A stretch of DNA of 64,000 nt, from positions 2,604,001 to 2,668,000 of the forward strand of contig NZ_CP094467.1 in NCBI RefSeq assembly GCF_023347235.1. The letters run 5' to 3'. The stretch is from Faecalibacterium sp. I4-1-79 (GTDB taxonomy: Bacteria; Bacillota; Clostridia; Oscillospirales; Ruminococcaceae). This document shows, in pieces, positions 25,961 through 34,975 of this stretch (position 1 is its first letter; every line of letters begins with the position of its first letter). The notes under the pieces were generated by a model. It had not been told where the DNA came from, searched no databases, and worked only from the letters and a program-made list of their open reading frames with translations. The translations under genes and the position numbers were made by a program.

Positions 25961-27304
25961 TCAAAACGGAAATCCCATCTGCTGAGCTTCTTCGTCTGTA
26001 AGTTCTACAAAACCGTCTGCCTCCACTTTTGCAGCGGTTACACGTTCCCATCCTTTCTGCACGCCATACTTCGGGTAGCGTTTGGCTGCTTTATGGGCTG
26101 TCCACCCCTTGATTTCGCCATTCACAATTCCTGCAGTCATGATCTCACAGATAGCACGGGTTTCCCACTCCGCAGGAAGATTCAGATTGCCCAGTGCCTC
26201 AGCGTAGAGCTGTTTGGAACATACCCGGTCACCCGTGTAATCCTCCAGAAACGCATAAATCATGCCCGCCTGTGTATCTTCCTGCATAAAATCTTTCTGG
26301 CAAATCTGCAAGGCTTCCTGCATGGCAGGGCTGAATGTCAGCTTATAATCACCGCTGTTGTAAATCGTCATGGCTTCTGCCCAAAGCTGGTCAATATAGG
26401 CACGGGATTCCGCTTCGTTATCCAGAATATGTACTTCAGCCTGTGTTGCATCCACCGGGATGGGGATAAAGCGGCGGTTTCCCGTGCGGTCACGGGGCAG
26501 GAAGTCCTGTCGATTGGTCGTTCCTGCAAAGACACATTGCCGCAAACGATCTGCCGGGTGTGTTTCATACGGGATTTTGTAGGTTTCTTTCTGCTTGCTG
26601 AGAAAGCTCTTGATTTCCTCGATGCTTTTGGCATTGGCAGTCGCAATCATTTCCGACATTTCCATGATCCAGTGGCCTTGCAGCTTGCGGAACACATTAT
26701 CATCGTCCATTCGCCGCAAATCATCCGAGAACCATTCATCTTTGATAGCAAGCAGCCGGAAGAAAGAGGATTTTCCTGCACCCTGCCCACCGACCAAGCA
26801 AAGCATCATTTCGAACTTGCAGCCGGGATGAAACACCCGTTTGATAGCTCCCAACAGAAAAATCTTCAAGGCTTCTGCGGTAAGCTCATCTTCTGCCGCA
26901 CCGAGAAAGCGATGCAAAGCGTGGCTTATCCGCTCTGTGCCATCCCACTTCAAGTCATTCAAGTAGTCCCGGATAGGGTGATAATGATTTTCGTTGGCAA
27001 CAATGCGAATTGCTGCAGACACCCGTTTTTCGCTGTACAGGCCATATTTTTCCATTCGGCGCAGAATGTACATCATATCGGTGTCGGTCAGTGTAGGGCC
27101 AGAACGCTGCCAGCCCATCGGCTTTACAATATCAATGCGTTCACTCAGCAGATTCAGCCGGATGGAATCTGCAAGAATCGGGTCGTTCTGCAAAACGGTC
27201 ACACAGTTTTGAATTGTGTTCTGAACACCACCTTTTTCAGCCTGCGAGAGCATTTTGCGGATGTTGGAAATGGTCGATCTCGTATTTTCGGATTCGTTGG
27301 GCAA
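25961..27304 (-). CDS. VapE-family replication ATPase
   Basis: The 447-aa protein uses a TTG start at 27304 with AAGGAGG about 8 nt upstream, overlapping the primase gene by 68 bp. The P-loop GGQGAGKSSF (about 187-196) and the downstream helicase-like motifs (HWIMEMSEM, VFAGTTNRQDFL) place it in the VapE/D5-like superfamily 3 group found in satellites and plasmids. With the CHC2 primase it probably starts replication of the excised element. The name 'virulence-associated' is historical. Confidence 0.88.
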   Translation of the reverse strand: MPNESENTRSTISNIRKMLSQAEKGGVQNTIQNCVTVLQNDPILADSIRLNLLSERIDIVKPMGWQRSGPTLTDTDMMYILRRMEKYGLYSEKRVSAAIRIVANENHYHPIRDYLNDLKWDGTERISHALHRFLGAAEDELTAEALKIFLLGAIKRVFHPGCKFEMMLCLVGGQGAGKSSFFRLLAIKDEWFSDDLRRMDDDNVFRKLQGHWIMEMSEMIATANAKSIEEIKSFLSKQKETYKIPYETHPADRLRQCVFAGTTNRQDFLPRDRTGNRRFIPIPVDATQAEVHILDNEAESRAYIDQLWAEAMTIYNSGDYKLTFSPAMQEALQICQKDFMQEDTQAGMIYAFLEDYTGDRVCSKQLYAEALGNLNLPAEWETRAICEIMTAGIVNGEIKGWTAHKAAKRYPKYGVQKGWERVTAAKVEADGFVELTDEEAQQMGFPF

Positions 27305-27833
27305 TCTGTTGAACCTCCTTCCGATGCTCGGTGAGAAAATGTCGATTCTCTATCAGATATTGGATGTAATCAGTATAATGCATGCTGGCAACAAAGCAGA
27401 GATGCAGTTCTTCCTCTGCTGACTTCGGCGCAAATCGTTTGCGCCAGTCACCCAGAATCGCGCTGCACTCGTACAATGTTTGGATTGGGTTTTGACCTTT
27501 ATATTCCACAATTTTCGGATACTGTAGTGGAAAAACAGGATTCCCCGAAAGTCCAAAATCTGCGACCAGCTTTTCCGCCGCCCGTCGCAGGGACAGTTGA
27601 AACAACTTTGCGGTAAAGTCAATAACATCACCATCCGCTCCACAGCCAAAACAGTGAAACCGGGAATCTACTTTCATGCTGGGGTTACGGTCTGTATGGA
27701 ATGGACAGCAAATCATGCTGCTGCGGTTGGGCTGAAAGTCATAGGTTTCTGCGGCCTGCCGAGTAGTGATATTCCGTTTTACGATTTCAAATAAATTGTT
27801 GTTCTTGAAAATTAACCTCCTTCTTATTTTCAA
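27237..27833 (-). CDS. CHC2 zinc-finger DNA primase (short)
   Basis: The 198-aa protein has a DnaG-type CHC2 zinc finger: CCPFHTDRNPSMKV followed by FHCFGCGADGDVIDF (about 42-75). The TOPRIM half of DnaG is absent, as in many element primases that work with a VapE or D5 partner. The start is uncertain. A TTG at 27833 opens the frame, but the best ribosome site (AAGGAGG) lies just inside it, so a rare start further in is possible. It overlaps the VapE gene. Confidence 0.82.
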   Translation of the reverse strand: MKIRRRLIFKNNNLFEIVKRNITTRQAAETYDFQPNRSSMICCPFHTDRNPSMKVDSRFHCFGCGADGDVIDFTAKLFQLSLRRAAEKLVADFGLSGNPVFPLQYPKIVEYKGQNPIQTLYECSAILGDWRKRFAPKSAEEELHLCFVASMHYTDYIQYLIENRHFLTEHRKEVQQIAQRIRKYEIDHFQHPQNALAG

Positions 27834-27915
27834 AAGTCCCTATCGGATGTGAAAGCCACCTGTGGGCTTACGCATCCGGCAGGGTTCCGGGGTGCGGGGT
27901 GGAAGACCCTGCTGA

Positions 27916-29523
27916 TTACAGGCTCATATCGTAGCTACGCTTCTTGGCTCGCGGCTGCTGTTCACGCTGCTGCACTTTTGCCGTTTCAAAGATACTATAC
28001 ACATTGGCAAGTACCGTCTGTATTTCTGTATTGCGTTCCTTAAAATAGTGGTATGTTTCATACCGTGCATCCTTTGTGCACATCAGAAGTTCTTTTTCTG
28101 CCCGGAGATCTTTCATCGAAGGGAATTTTTCGTCTAGGAAATCCCGCTTTAGAAATTGACGCGCTTCCTCGTATTTTGCAATTTCATCGAAGTGGGTTTG
28201 CCGAAAAATTTTCTTGTTAGGTGCTTTCAGAAATTCGCTATAAACAGATTTTGTAGAAAAATACTGACCCAAATGATGAATCTGCTCGTTGACCTTTTTC
28301 AGCTTGACTTCCGTGAGTTTCGCATCACTTCGAGCCGTCGTCATTTTTCGGTCAATACTCTCGGCAGCTTCATAAAGTTTTTCGTATGAATCATATCCGT
28401 GCTCTTGCACATAGAGAACGGTCTGCGCCATCTTCTGTAAATTTGAGATTTTGACTTTCTGGGCATAGGCATAGCTCTGCTGGGCTTTTACGCAATCCTG
28501 CAAATTTACAACCAGCCGGAGATTCGACTTGATGTACAGCGCATCCATAGGATCATTGACACGACACTGCTGCTTTTCTTTCTCGGCTGCGTTGCACTGA
28601 AAAAGCAGTAAAAGATGCTCACGGTCAAAACTGGTTCCCAGCGTTCTGGCAGAGATAAATTTCTCCCTGTCTGCTGGAAGGTAGCTGAATCGCCCTCGAT
28701 GGTCTTTCACCAAAATGCCGTATTCCAGCTTTAAGAGGTTTTGGAAATCCATAAAAGATGCAGATCGTTTTGCTATATCGGTAATGGCATTTCGGATTTT
28801 TTCCTTCTCCGTTTCAAAAGTCGTCTTTGCTGGTGTGAACCCATCGCCAAGAAGTTCCAGATTGGTAAGGTCCAGGTTGATCTGTCCGCACCGTTTAGCG
28901 TAATATTCCTGCTCTGAAACTTTAGAGAGAGAGGGGGAAAGCAAATCGATCTGATTCAAGTTTTCCCTCATGCAAATATCCATCAGAGATTTCTGTAAAT
29001 GTTTCAAGTAGTCTTTTGTCAGATGGTGCTTGTACCCTACCTTGCAGTCAATGGGTCGCTCCATAAAGGACTGCTTAGGTACATCCAGCTTTCGCAAACT
29101 GTTGATTACGATATGGACATGAATATTTCCGCTGCCATTGTGCCCGTCCATGTGCGTACAGACCAATGCCTGATGCCCCGGAAAATTTGCTTTTGCGTAT
29201 TCCAGTCCAAGCTCCTGTGCCCGTTTCCCCGTCAAGCAATTTTCTGTGCTGTCCCGTGGGTCAAAGCTGATGATGTAATGATGGCTTTTGATTTCATTCT
29301 TATTTTTGTTCTTCTGATATTCGCGGTTCAGCTGCTGGCAGGCCGCATCAAAGGAATAGGGTTCACAGTTCAGGCCGTCCAGATAAAACTCATCCCGCAT
29401 AATACGATTTCCGTTTTGGTCAAGGATCGGAGTTTTCCGAAGTTCGTCATGCTTGAAAATCAGATATTCCAGCGCAGCACCATAGTTGGAGCTCTTACTT
29501 GCGATGTGCTTTAAGATTGCCAT
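27916..29523 (-). CDS. Relaxase of element 1 (MOBP-like)
   Basis: The 535-aa protein has a relaxase/mobilisation nuclease domain at the N-terminus: catalytic Tyr candidate in SKSSNYGAALEY (about 9-20) and the metal-binding three-His motif HVHIVINS (about 153-160). The remainder is helical. It nicks oriT and pilots the strand during transfer. The start at 29523 (MAILKHIA) is preceded by AGGAAAG. It overlaps mobC by 29 bp. The MOBP assignment is inferred from motif form. Confidence 0.88.
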   Translation of the reverse strand: MAILKHIASKSSNYGAALEYLIFKHDELRKTPILDQNGNRIMRDEFYLDGLNCEPYSFDAACQQLNREYQKNKNKNEIKSHHYIISFDPRDSTENCLTGKRAQELGLEYAKANFPGHQALVCTHMDGHNGSGNIHVHIVINSLRKLDVPKQSFMERPIDCKVGYKHHLTKDYLKHLQKSLMDICMRENLNQIDLLSPSLSKVSEQEYYAKRCGQINLDLTNLELLGDGFTPAKTTFETEKEKIRNAITDIAKRSASFMDFQNLLKLEYGILVKDHRGRFSYLPADREKFISARTLGTSFDREHLLLLFQCNAAEKEKQQCRVNDPMDALYIKSNLRLVVNLQDCVKAQQSYAYAQKVKISNLQKMAQTVLYVQEHGYDSYEKLYEAAESIDRKMTTARSDAKLTEVKLKKVNEQIHHLGQYFSTKSVYSEFLKAPNKKIFRQTHFDEIAKYEEARQFLKRDFLDEKFPSMKDLRAEKELLMCTKDARYETYHYFKERNTEIQTVLANVYSIFETAKVQQREQQPRAKKRSYDMSL

Positions 29524-29890
29524 AATTCTTTCCTGCCATTTCTGCGACTTGCTCCCGCATTTCAAAAATACAGGAAATTGCATGGTTGATTTTTTCGAGC
29601 ATAGCGCGCGACTGGATACCGCCGCTGTTGAAGAACGCCGCGATCTGGTTCAGATTATTCCCGATGGCGGCAAACTCCCGTGTGATGGCTTCAATTTCGT
29701 CCGGGTGGACATAGAACACATACGAGGTATTCACGCGGCCTTTCATCAGCATCTGCGCTGTAAATTCAGAGAGGGTCATTCCGGCATCTTCTGCCTGCCG
29801 GTGTAAAAGTTCATGTACTACTTCTGTAACTCGTGCGGAGATTACTTTTGTCTTTACGATAGATTTCACTTTTTTCTTCGTTCTTGGCAT
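29495..29890 (-). CDS. mobC: Mobilization protein MobC
   Basis: The 131-aa protein has a ribbon-helix-helix-like N-terminus (VISARVTEVVHELLHRQAEDAG) and the MobC signature AIGNNLNQIAAFFNSGG (about 76-92). It assists the relaxase at oriT. AAAGGAGACCCC precedes the ATG. It overlaps the relaxase gene, giving the common mobC-mobA order. Confidence 0.9.
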   Translation of the reverse strand: MPRTKKKVKSIVKTKVISARVTEVVHELLHRQAEDAGMTLSEFTAQMLMKGRVNTSYVFYVHPDEIEAITREFAAIGNNLNQIAAFFNSGGIQSRAMLEKINHAISCIFEMREQVAEMAGKNYGNLKAHRK

Positions 29891-29930
29891 GGGGTCTCCT
29901 TTCCAAAATCAAGAATTTGATTTTCCCGGC

Positions 29931-30031
29931 AGTGCATCTGCACTCCGGCTGTGACCTGCTGCAGCAGGCCACCAATGGGCAAAATCATGTGATTTTGCAC
30001 GATGTGAGGGTATGGGGAGCGCAATCCCCAT
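29931..30031. other. Candidate oriT of element 1 (cluster of inverted repeats)
   Basis: Four short dyads follow each other upstream of mobC: AGTGCATCTGCACT (29931-29944), CCTGCTGCAGCAGG (29955-29968), GCAAAATCA-TG-TGATTTTGC (29979-29998) and ATGGGG-N8-CCCCAT (30012-30031). This is the usual place for oriT. From 30032 to 30600 the sequence is A/T-rich without genes and might hold the replication origin. Confidence 0.45.
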
Positions 30032-30600
30032 CAAGATGCCGCCGTGGAGAAACTGCCCGTAGGAGCGATTTCGTATACAAAGGCGAATCTTGCTCTTAAC
30101 CACTGTCCACTCTGTCCCAGCCCGTTCCTGCCCGATTTTCTCCGGCGTATTTTCCGGTAAGACGCGCAGAATGCACATTCAGTACCAGAGGTATCCTGCT
30201 GGGGTGGCTCATGCGATTTTCAAGGTGCGATGTGACTTTGTAAGGAATCGGGGAATTTCATCAGTGATACCGTAGTGAATTGGCTTACTTTTGAAAACAC
30301 TTCCTATACCCTATACAAACTTTAAGGGGTGTTTTTAAACCGGGTCTTTTGAAAATTCAAAGAAAATTCATTTTTCCAACGTTCCCCTCTACCTATAACA
30401 TTCTAAAATGGGCGTTTGGCATACAGATTTTCAAATTTTGTTGAACTACCTAATTTTAGAACATGGATTTTGTTTATTTTCCACTCATAAAACTAGCGGA
30501 AAGCCGTTTCACAAAAGATTTTGAAGGCCCCTACACTAATAGGAATCCGCGGGGCTGTTTTGGAATACAGTTTTGAAAATTTTTCAATTTAAGAAAAAAG

Positions 30601-30641
30601 AAAAACGGCAAAGCAGATAAAATCCACTTTACCGTTTTGTG
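30601..30641. terminator. Hairpin, probable terminator
   Basis: AAAACGGCAAAG pairs with CTTTACCGTTTT with one mismatch, flanked by A- and T-rich runs on both sides. It separates the A/T-rich region from the hsdS fragment. Confidence 0.5.
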
Positions 30642-30671
30642 TCGATAACGCGATACGCGTAAATTACTGTC

Positions 30672-31343
30672 TTGGGCTTTTCCAATAATTTGCCTTATGA
30701 GAAGATCGGCAAAAATGAGCCTGTCTGCATTGCAGATGAAGTGCCTTTTGACATCCCGGAGAGTTGGGAGTGGTGTCGAATAGGAGAATTGTTTTTTCTT
30801 CAAGCAGGAAAAAATATCTCATCTTCATCCATAAGTGAAAAGCCATTTGCAAATGCCGTTCCATGCTATGGTGGAAATGGTATACGAGGATATGTTAAGG
30901 AGTCAAATCACAGGGGTGATTATCCTATTATTGGTCGGCAAGGTGCGTTATGTGGCAATATTAACAGGGCAACAGGTGATTTCTACGCAACCGAACACGC
31001 GGTATGTGTCACAACATTTTCAAACACAAATGTTTCATGGGCCTGTATATTTCTCAAAGCACTTAATCTCAACCAATACGCTACAGCAACTGCACAGCCC
31101 GGACTTGCTGTTGGAACTATAAATAGAGTATTGATTCCTGTTCCGCCCGTTACAGAGCAAAAGCGAATCACTGAGAAATTATATCTGCTTGAACCATTAT
31201 TAGCTTCCTATGAAAACGCGCACGATTTAATCGTTAATCAGCAACATGATTTTCCCGAACAACTAAAAAAATCAATTCTTCAAGAAGCTGTACACGGCAA
31301 GCTTGTTCCGCAAGACCCTGCCGATGAGCCTGCCTCTATCTGA
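30672..31343 (+). pseudogene. hsdS: Type I restriction specificity subunit (HsdS) fragment
   Basis: The 223-residue frame holds one HsdS half: the lead-in FDIPESWEWCRIGELF, one target-recognition domain, and the conserved helix LKKSILQEAVHGKLVPQDP. It lacks the other recognition domain, has no ribosome site at its TTG start, and stops at DEPASI where HsdS proteins normally continue. No hsdM or hsdR is present. It is a relic or a silent recombination cassette. Confidence 0.7.
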
Positions 31344-31377
31344 TTTTTTGCCGGAAATGAGAATCCGCGAAAATCGA

Positions 31378-31421
31378 CAAAAATCGCCCGGCAGGTCGTA
31401 AACCTACCGGGCGACGATTTG
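31378..31421. terminator. Hairpin after the hsdS fragment
   Basis: AAATCGCCCGGCAGGT pairs with ACCTACCGGGCGACGATTT with small mismatches. Two further hairpins follow in 31422-31721 (GCATGGCGGC with GCCGCCATGC, 31541-31572; CTGCCCAGC with GCTGGGCAG, about 31663-31702). No convincing gene is seen in 31344-31803. Confidence 0.55.
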
Positions 31422-31721
31422 AAGCGTTTTGTTGTTTTCTTACATGGTATAGTTCATACTCATAGCCGGAATATTCCCGTGGCGGGGCAAGGCTTTTTTT
31501 AAGCGGTAGAAGTGGATTAGATTATAATGATAGTAAAACAGCATGGCGGCGTCCTCCCGTGGGCCGCCATGCCTTTAACTGCTGGGAATGACAGAAAGAA
31601 AGCAGCGGCCTTGATTTCTCAAAACCGCCACCAGTGAATATAAATTAAGCGTGAAAATGGGTCTGCCCAGCAGCGGTTTTTTTCTTTTCTGCCGCTGGGC
31701 AGATGTTTTTTCTTTAGATCC

Positions 31722-31756
31722 ATGATAAGAGGAATTTTTGAAGATTCCATAAAGAT
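31722..31756 (-). promoter_or_regulatory. Second response-regulator box and promoter, beyond the kinase gene
   Basis: On the minus strand ATCTT-N6-ATCTT (31756-31741) is followed after 13 bp by TATCAT (31727-31722). The spacing is identical to the box and -10 in front of the immunity operon (36493-36459). It points leftward, into a stretch with hairpins but no recognisable ORF. Confidence 0.5.
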
Positions 31757-31803
31757 TTGAAAAATGGACGGACATAAAAGACGTCCATTACACTATCGGA
31801 AAA

Positions 31804-33168
31804 TCAGCAAGGAAGTTTCATAGTAACCTTTGCGCCGCCGGTTTCTTTTGAATTTTCTAAAATAAGCTGACCATTATGTTGTTCCATAATCGAATTTGTA
31901 ATATATAGACCCATACCAAAGTGTAACTTTGAATTGCGGCTTTGATCGCCCATATAGAACCGTTCCTGTGCGTGGCATAATGCCTCTTTAGAAAACCCCG
32001 TTCCCTCGTCTGTGACTGAAATTTCCACGAAACCGTTGTTACTCTGAACATCCACATAAAGCGTTCCGCCTTGCGGGGAGTAGTCCAGCCCATTACTGAT
32101 AACATTCATAATAGCACGTTCTATCAGCACCCTATCAAATTTCAGCATTTGAGGGAGTGAAACAGTATTCATTTGCAGCCGGATTTCTTTTGTCCGGCAT
32201 AGTGATTCCATATAACCGAACAAGTGCTGCATGAACGCTGGCAAGTCTATACTTTCAATATGGAGCTGATAACCAACCGCCGCCCGTGATATATCAATCA
32301 GGGTTTGAATATATGACTGCATCTGGCCGGAGCTTTCCACGACGTAACCAGCGTATAATCGTTGCTCATCATCAAGATTTGTTTCTGTGAGTAAATCAGC
32401 ATTTCCTTGAATAACCGTCAGAGGCGTTTTCAAATCATGGGCAAGCGCGGCGATTTGCTCTTTCTGTGTCTGTTCGGTTTTCCATTGCCGTTCTAACGAA
32501 ATTTTCAGATTATCTTTCATATCTGAAAAAGATGCAAGGACATCTTCAAACTCTTTGATTTTGGCGTGTCCTACTTCAAAATCAAGGTTTTGCTTTGAAA
32601 CCTCCGCAGTTGCTTCAAAAAGCGGGGTCAGTTGTGTACGCAGGTTCTTAGCAAATCTGGCGGTCAGTATGATAATGACCAGCAGCGAATTTACAGCCAT
32701 CAGGATAAACGCAAGCGTGTCAGGAGATGGAAAATATTCCGGTAGCCATGACACTGTAAATTGAGAACCAATATAATACCTTAAAACGCAAAATTCGTTT
32801 TCCCGGACAACAAGTGCAAACTGCCTCCCCGTAGCATATTCAATATATTCTCCCTTTGCGTACAGCAGGGCAATTTCTTTTTCATCATCGTCCATATTGC
32901 TGTAAAGCTCATTAAAGTTCTTGTCCAGAATTAAGTAGCCGCATCCCTGTGGAATCACAACCTTTGTAATATCCGGGGCAATCGTCAGCGTTGGAATGAT
33001 CTCTTTTACCTGCAATTCACTTAGATTTGCTCTTGTAGCTAATCCAGCATTTACAGCAAGTCCCTCCAAACCAGAAGGGACAATAATTGCCGCTACCAGC
33101 ATGACAATGAGGGAGATAGCAAACTGGCGAAACAATATTTTCAATGTAGGTTTCTTTTTCACTCCCAT
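31804..33168 (-). CDS. Sensor histidine kinase of the lantibiotic-immunity cassette
   Basis: The 454-aa protein has two membrane segments (about 14-34 and 150-172) around an extracellular domain, then HAMP-like and DHp regions with the phospho-acceptor His in AALAHDLKTPLTVIQG. The ATPase motifs are N (NVISNGLDYSPQGG), G1 (VTDEGTGFS) and G2 (FGMGLYIT). Its start overlaps the regulator stop by 10 bp. Close linkage to immunity genes suggests it senses lantibiotics or related cell-envelope peptides, like SpaK, NisK or CprK. Confidence 0.92.
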   Translation of the reverse strand: MGVKKKPTLKILFRQFAISLIVMLVAAIIVPSGLEGLAVNAGLATRANLSELQVKEIIPTLTIAPDITKVVIPQGCGYLILDKNFNELYSNMDDDEKEIALLYAKGEYIEYATGRQFALVVRENEFCVLRYYIGSQFTVSWLPEYFPSPDTLAFILMAVNSLLVIIILTARFAKNLRTQLTPLFEATAEVSKQNLDFEVGHAKIKEFEDVLASFSDMKDNLKISLERQWKTEQTQKEQIAALAHDLKTPLTVIQGNADLLTETNLDDEQRLYAGYVVESSGQMQSYIQTLIDISRAAVGYQLHIESIDLPAFMQHLFGYMESLCRTKEIRLQMNTVSLPQMLKFDRVLIERAIMNVISNGLDYSPQGGTLYVDVQSNNGFVEISVTDEGTGFSKEALCHAQERFYMGDQSRNSKLHFGMGLYITNSIMEQHNGQLILENSKETGGAKVTMKLPC

Positions 33169-33821
33169 TTATATCCTATCCCCCATACGGTGCTGATCGG
33201 ACTTATTTTGAAATGCTCCAATTTCGCACGAATATTTTTTATATGCGTTGAGATCGTAGCGTTATCGCCTATTCCATCAAACCCGAAAACGGCTTCATAG
33301 ATTTGTTCTTTTGCAAAAACCTGTCCCCGGTTTTTCGCAAGGTATTCACAGATTGAATACTCGCTTTTGGTAAGGGGAACCGGCTGTTCTGAAACATACA
33401 GTACCTTTGCGGAAAGGTCAAATCTTATATCAGGCTCAAATGAAAGTGTGCTGTGATGCTCCCTTTTTTCTCTGCGTAAATGTGCCGCGACACGGGCGCG
33501 AAGCTCCTGAATACGAAAAGGTTTCGTAATATAATCGTCCGCACCGATGCCCAATCCAAACAATATATCTTCCTCTAATGTCTTTGCGGTCAGAAAGAGA
33601 ATCGGGCAGTCTACCATATTCCTGATCTGTTTGCAAAACTCAAACCCGTCTGTGCCAGGCATCATCACATCCAAAAGAATGAGGTCATAGAAATGCAGCT
33701 TTTTGATGTCTACATCATCCGCATTTTGACAGACTGTTATCAAATATCCATCTTTCCCCAAACTGTTCTTAATCAATTCCAAGATAGAAACTTCATCGTC
33801 AACTACAAGTAAGTGGGTCAA
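33159..33821 (-). CDS. Response regulator (OmpR/PhoB type)
   Basis: The 220-aa protein uses a TTG start at 33821, chosen because GGGAGGTG lies 6-7 nt upstream. The receiver domain has acidic residues at VVDDE, phospho-Asp in LILLDVMMPG, and Lys in TKPFR. The C-terminal winged helix shows LTKSEYSICEYLA and VWGIGYKWE. It forms a pair with the overlapping kinase. Its probable targets are the ATCTT-N6-ATCTT boxes at 36478-36493 and 31741-31756. Confidence 0.92.
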   Translation of the reverse strand: MTHLLVVDDEVSILELIKNSLGKDGYLITVCQNADDVDIKKLHFYDLILLDVMMPGTDGFEFCKQIRNMVDCPILFLTAKTLEEDILFGLGIGADDYITKPFRIQELRARVAAHLRREKREHHSTLSFEPDIRFDLSAKVLYVSEQPVPLTKSEYSICEYLAKNRGQVFAKEQIYEAVFGFDGIGDNATISTHIKNIRAKLEHFKISPISTVWGIGYKWE

Positions 33822-33859
33822 AAAATCACCTCCCGCCCCATTATACCACATTGTCGAGG

Positions 33860-34237
33860 TTACTCATCATTATTTTTAATGTCAGCTTTCCGATATTCAT
33901 TGTTGATATTTACAGCTACGGCATTGCTTATATCCACATCCACAATACTGTAAACGTAGCCGTAACTGAAATCTTCCCCCGCCACATTTTTGAAGCGTTT
34001 CGATACCTGCCCGATTTCTTCTTGCAGTTCTGACATTTCAAGACATTCATCCGTTATGGTATATGTCAGGCCGTTATATGAAATTTCATCATAGTTTGCG
34101 GCGTTCAGCTCATAATACGGCAGAGATTCATTTAACGCCTTATTTTTATCGGCGGTATCGCGGAGCGCACCGCAGGCCGATAAGCATATAAGACTTACAA
34201 GCACAATTACCACGGCAAACAGGCACTTTTTATTCAC
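33860..34237 (-). CDS. NisI/SpaI-type lantibiotic immunity lipoprotein
   Basis: A GTG start at 34237 follows GGGAGGT. The 125-aa product has a lipoprotein signal (LFAVVIVLVSLICLSAC) and then the SpaI-like pattern YDEISYNGLTYTITDE...EEIGQVSKRF...VYSIVDVDISNAVAVNINNEY. Such lipoproteins bind the lantibiotic at the cell surface and protect the cell. It overlaps the MutG-type permease by 8 bp and precedes the two-component genes. The family call rests on pattern memory. Confidence 0.78.
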   Translation of the reverse strand: MNKKCLFAVVIVLVSLICLSACGALRDTADKNKALNESLPYYELNAANYDEISYNGLTYTITDECLEMSELQEEIGQVSKRFKNVAGEDFSYGYVYSIVDVDISNAVAVNINNEYRKADIKNNDE

Positions 34238-34973
34238 TGTTTTTACCTCCCTCCCAACCATGAAACCAAACCAAACTGGCAATCAGCAGACAAACAGTGC
34301 AGCATACAGAAATAATCATACCGCTGAAAAAATCGGTTTTTACCTGTGCATACAGTTGGGGGCTATCCCATGCAAGCACAGTGTAATCCATAGCACGAAC
34401 GCCCCAGGCCCAGGGAATATATTTCCATGTAGCGTCACCAAGCCCTGTTATCATAAGGGCAGCTATTAAACTCCCTGCAATTCCCAATCCCATAGATGCA
34501 CCTTTTCCGAAGCTCATTCCAACAAACAAATGAATCAGGTAAATGGGAAGCATGGTAATCAACAATAGAATCCCTGCTTTCAGGTAAAGGCTTGCCGGAG
34601 CACCCCTATATAGTGCAGCGAATGTTCCTAACGCTAAAAATGTTGCGCCAAAAGCACAGATCATCAGAAAACCAAGTTTACCAATATACGTTGCCATGCG
34701 AGATGGGATTGTTCCCAACAAAAGCTGATAATGCCCGGCCTGATTTTCGATCTGAACAACCAGGCCCACAATAATGCCGATCAGAAACGGGAACGCAACG
34801 GCCAGCACTTCCAGATAGGCACTGATTTTGGTTGCCAGTTCCCATCTGGATATATGATAGTAACCCGCAAAAATCGCCGCACATATAATCGGAATCATGC
34901 TGTGCATATAGAGCAAAATGCTATGTTTACACTTCTGATATTCTGCTTTCCAGCAGCGAACCACAGATACCAT
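34230..34973 (-). CDS. Lantibiotic immunity ABC transporter permease (MutG/SpaG-like)
   Basis: The 247-aa protein has six membrane segments and the family start RCWKAEYQKCKHSILLYMH. It pairs with the neighbouring MutE/SpaE-like permease and the ATPase to form a three-gene FEG exporter that expels lantibiotics from the membrane. It starts 2 bp after the stop of the preceding permease gene. Confidence 0.85.
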   Translation of the reverse strand: MVSVVRCWKAEYQKCKHSILLYMHSMIPIICAAIFAGYYHISRWELATKISAYLEVLAVAFPFLIGIIVGLVVQIENQAGHYQLLLGTIPSRMATYIGKLGFLMICAFGATFLALGTFAALYRGAPASLYLKAGILLLITMLPIYLIHLFVGMSFGKGASMGLGIAGSLIAALMITGLGDATWKYIPWAWGVRAMDYTVLAWDSPQLYAQVKTDFFSGMIISVCCTVCLLIASLVWFHGWEGGKNSE

Positions 34974-34975
34974 AG

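Noticed and set aside
31575-31775. Minus-strand 66-residue frame after the kinase gene
   Set aside because: It begins upstream of the predicted promoter box, crosses two hairpins and has no ribosome site or family resemblance.
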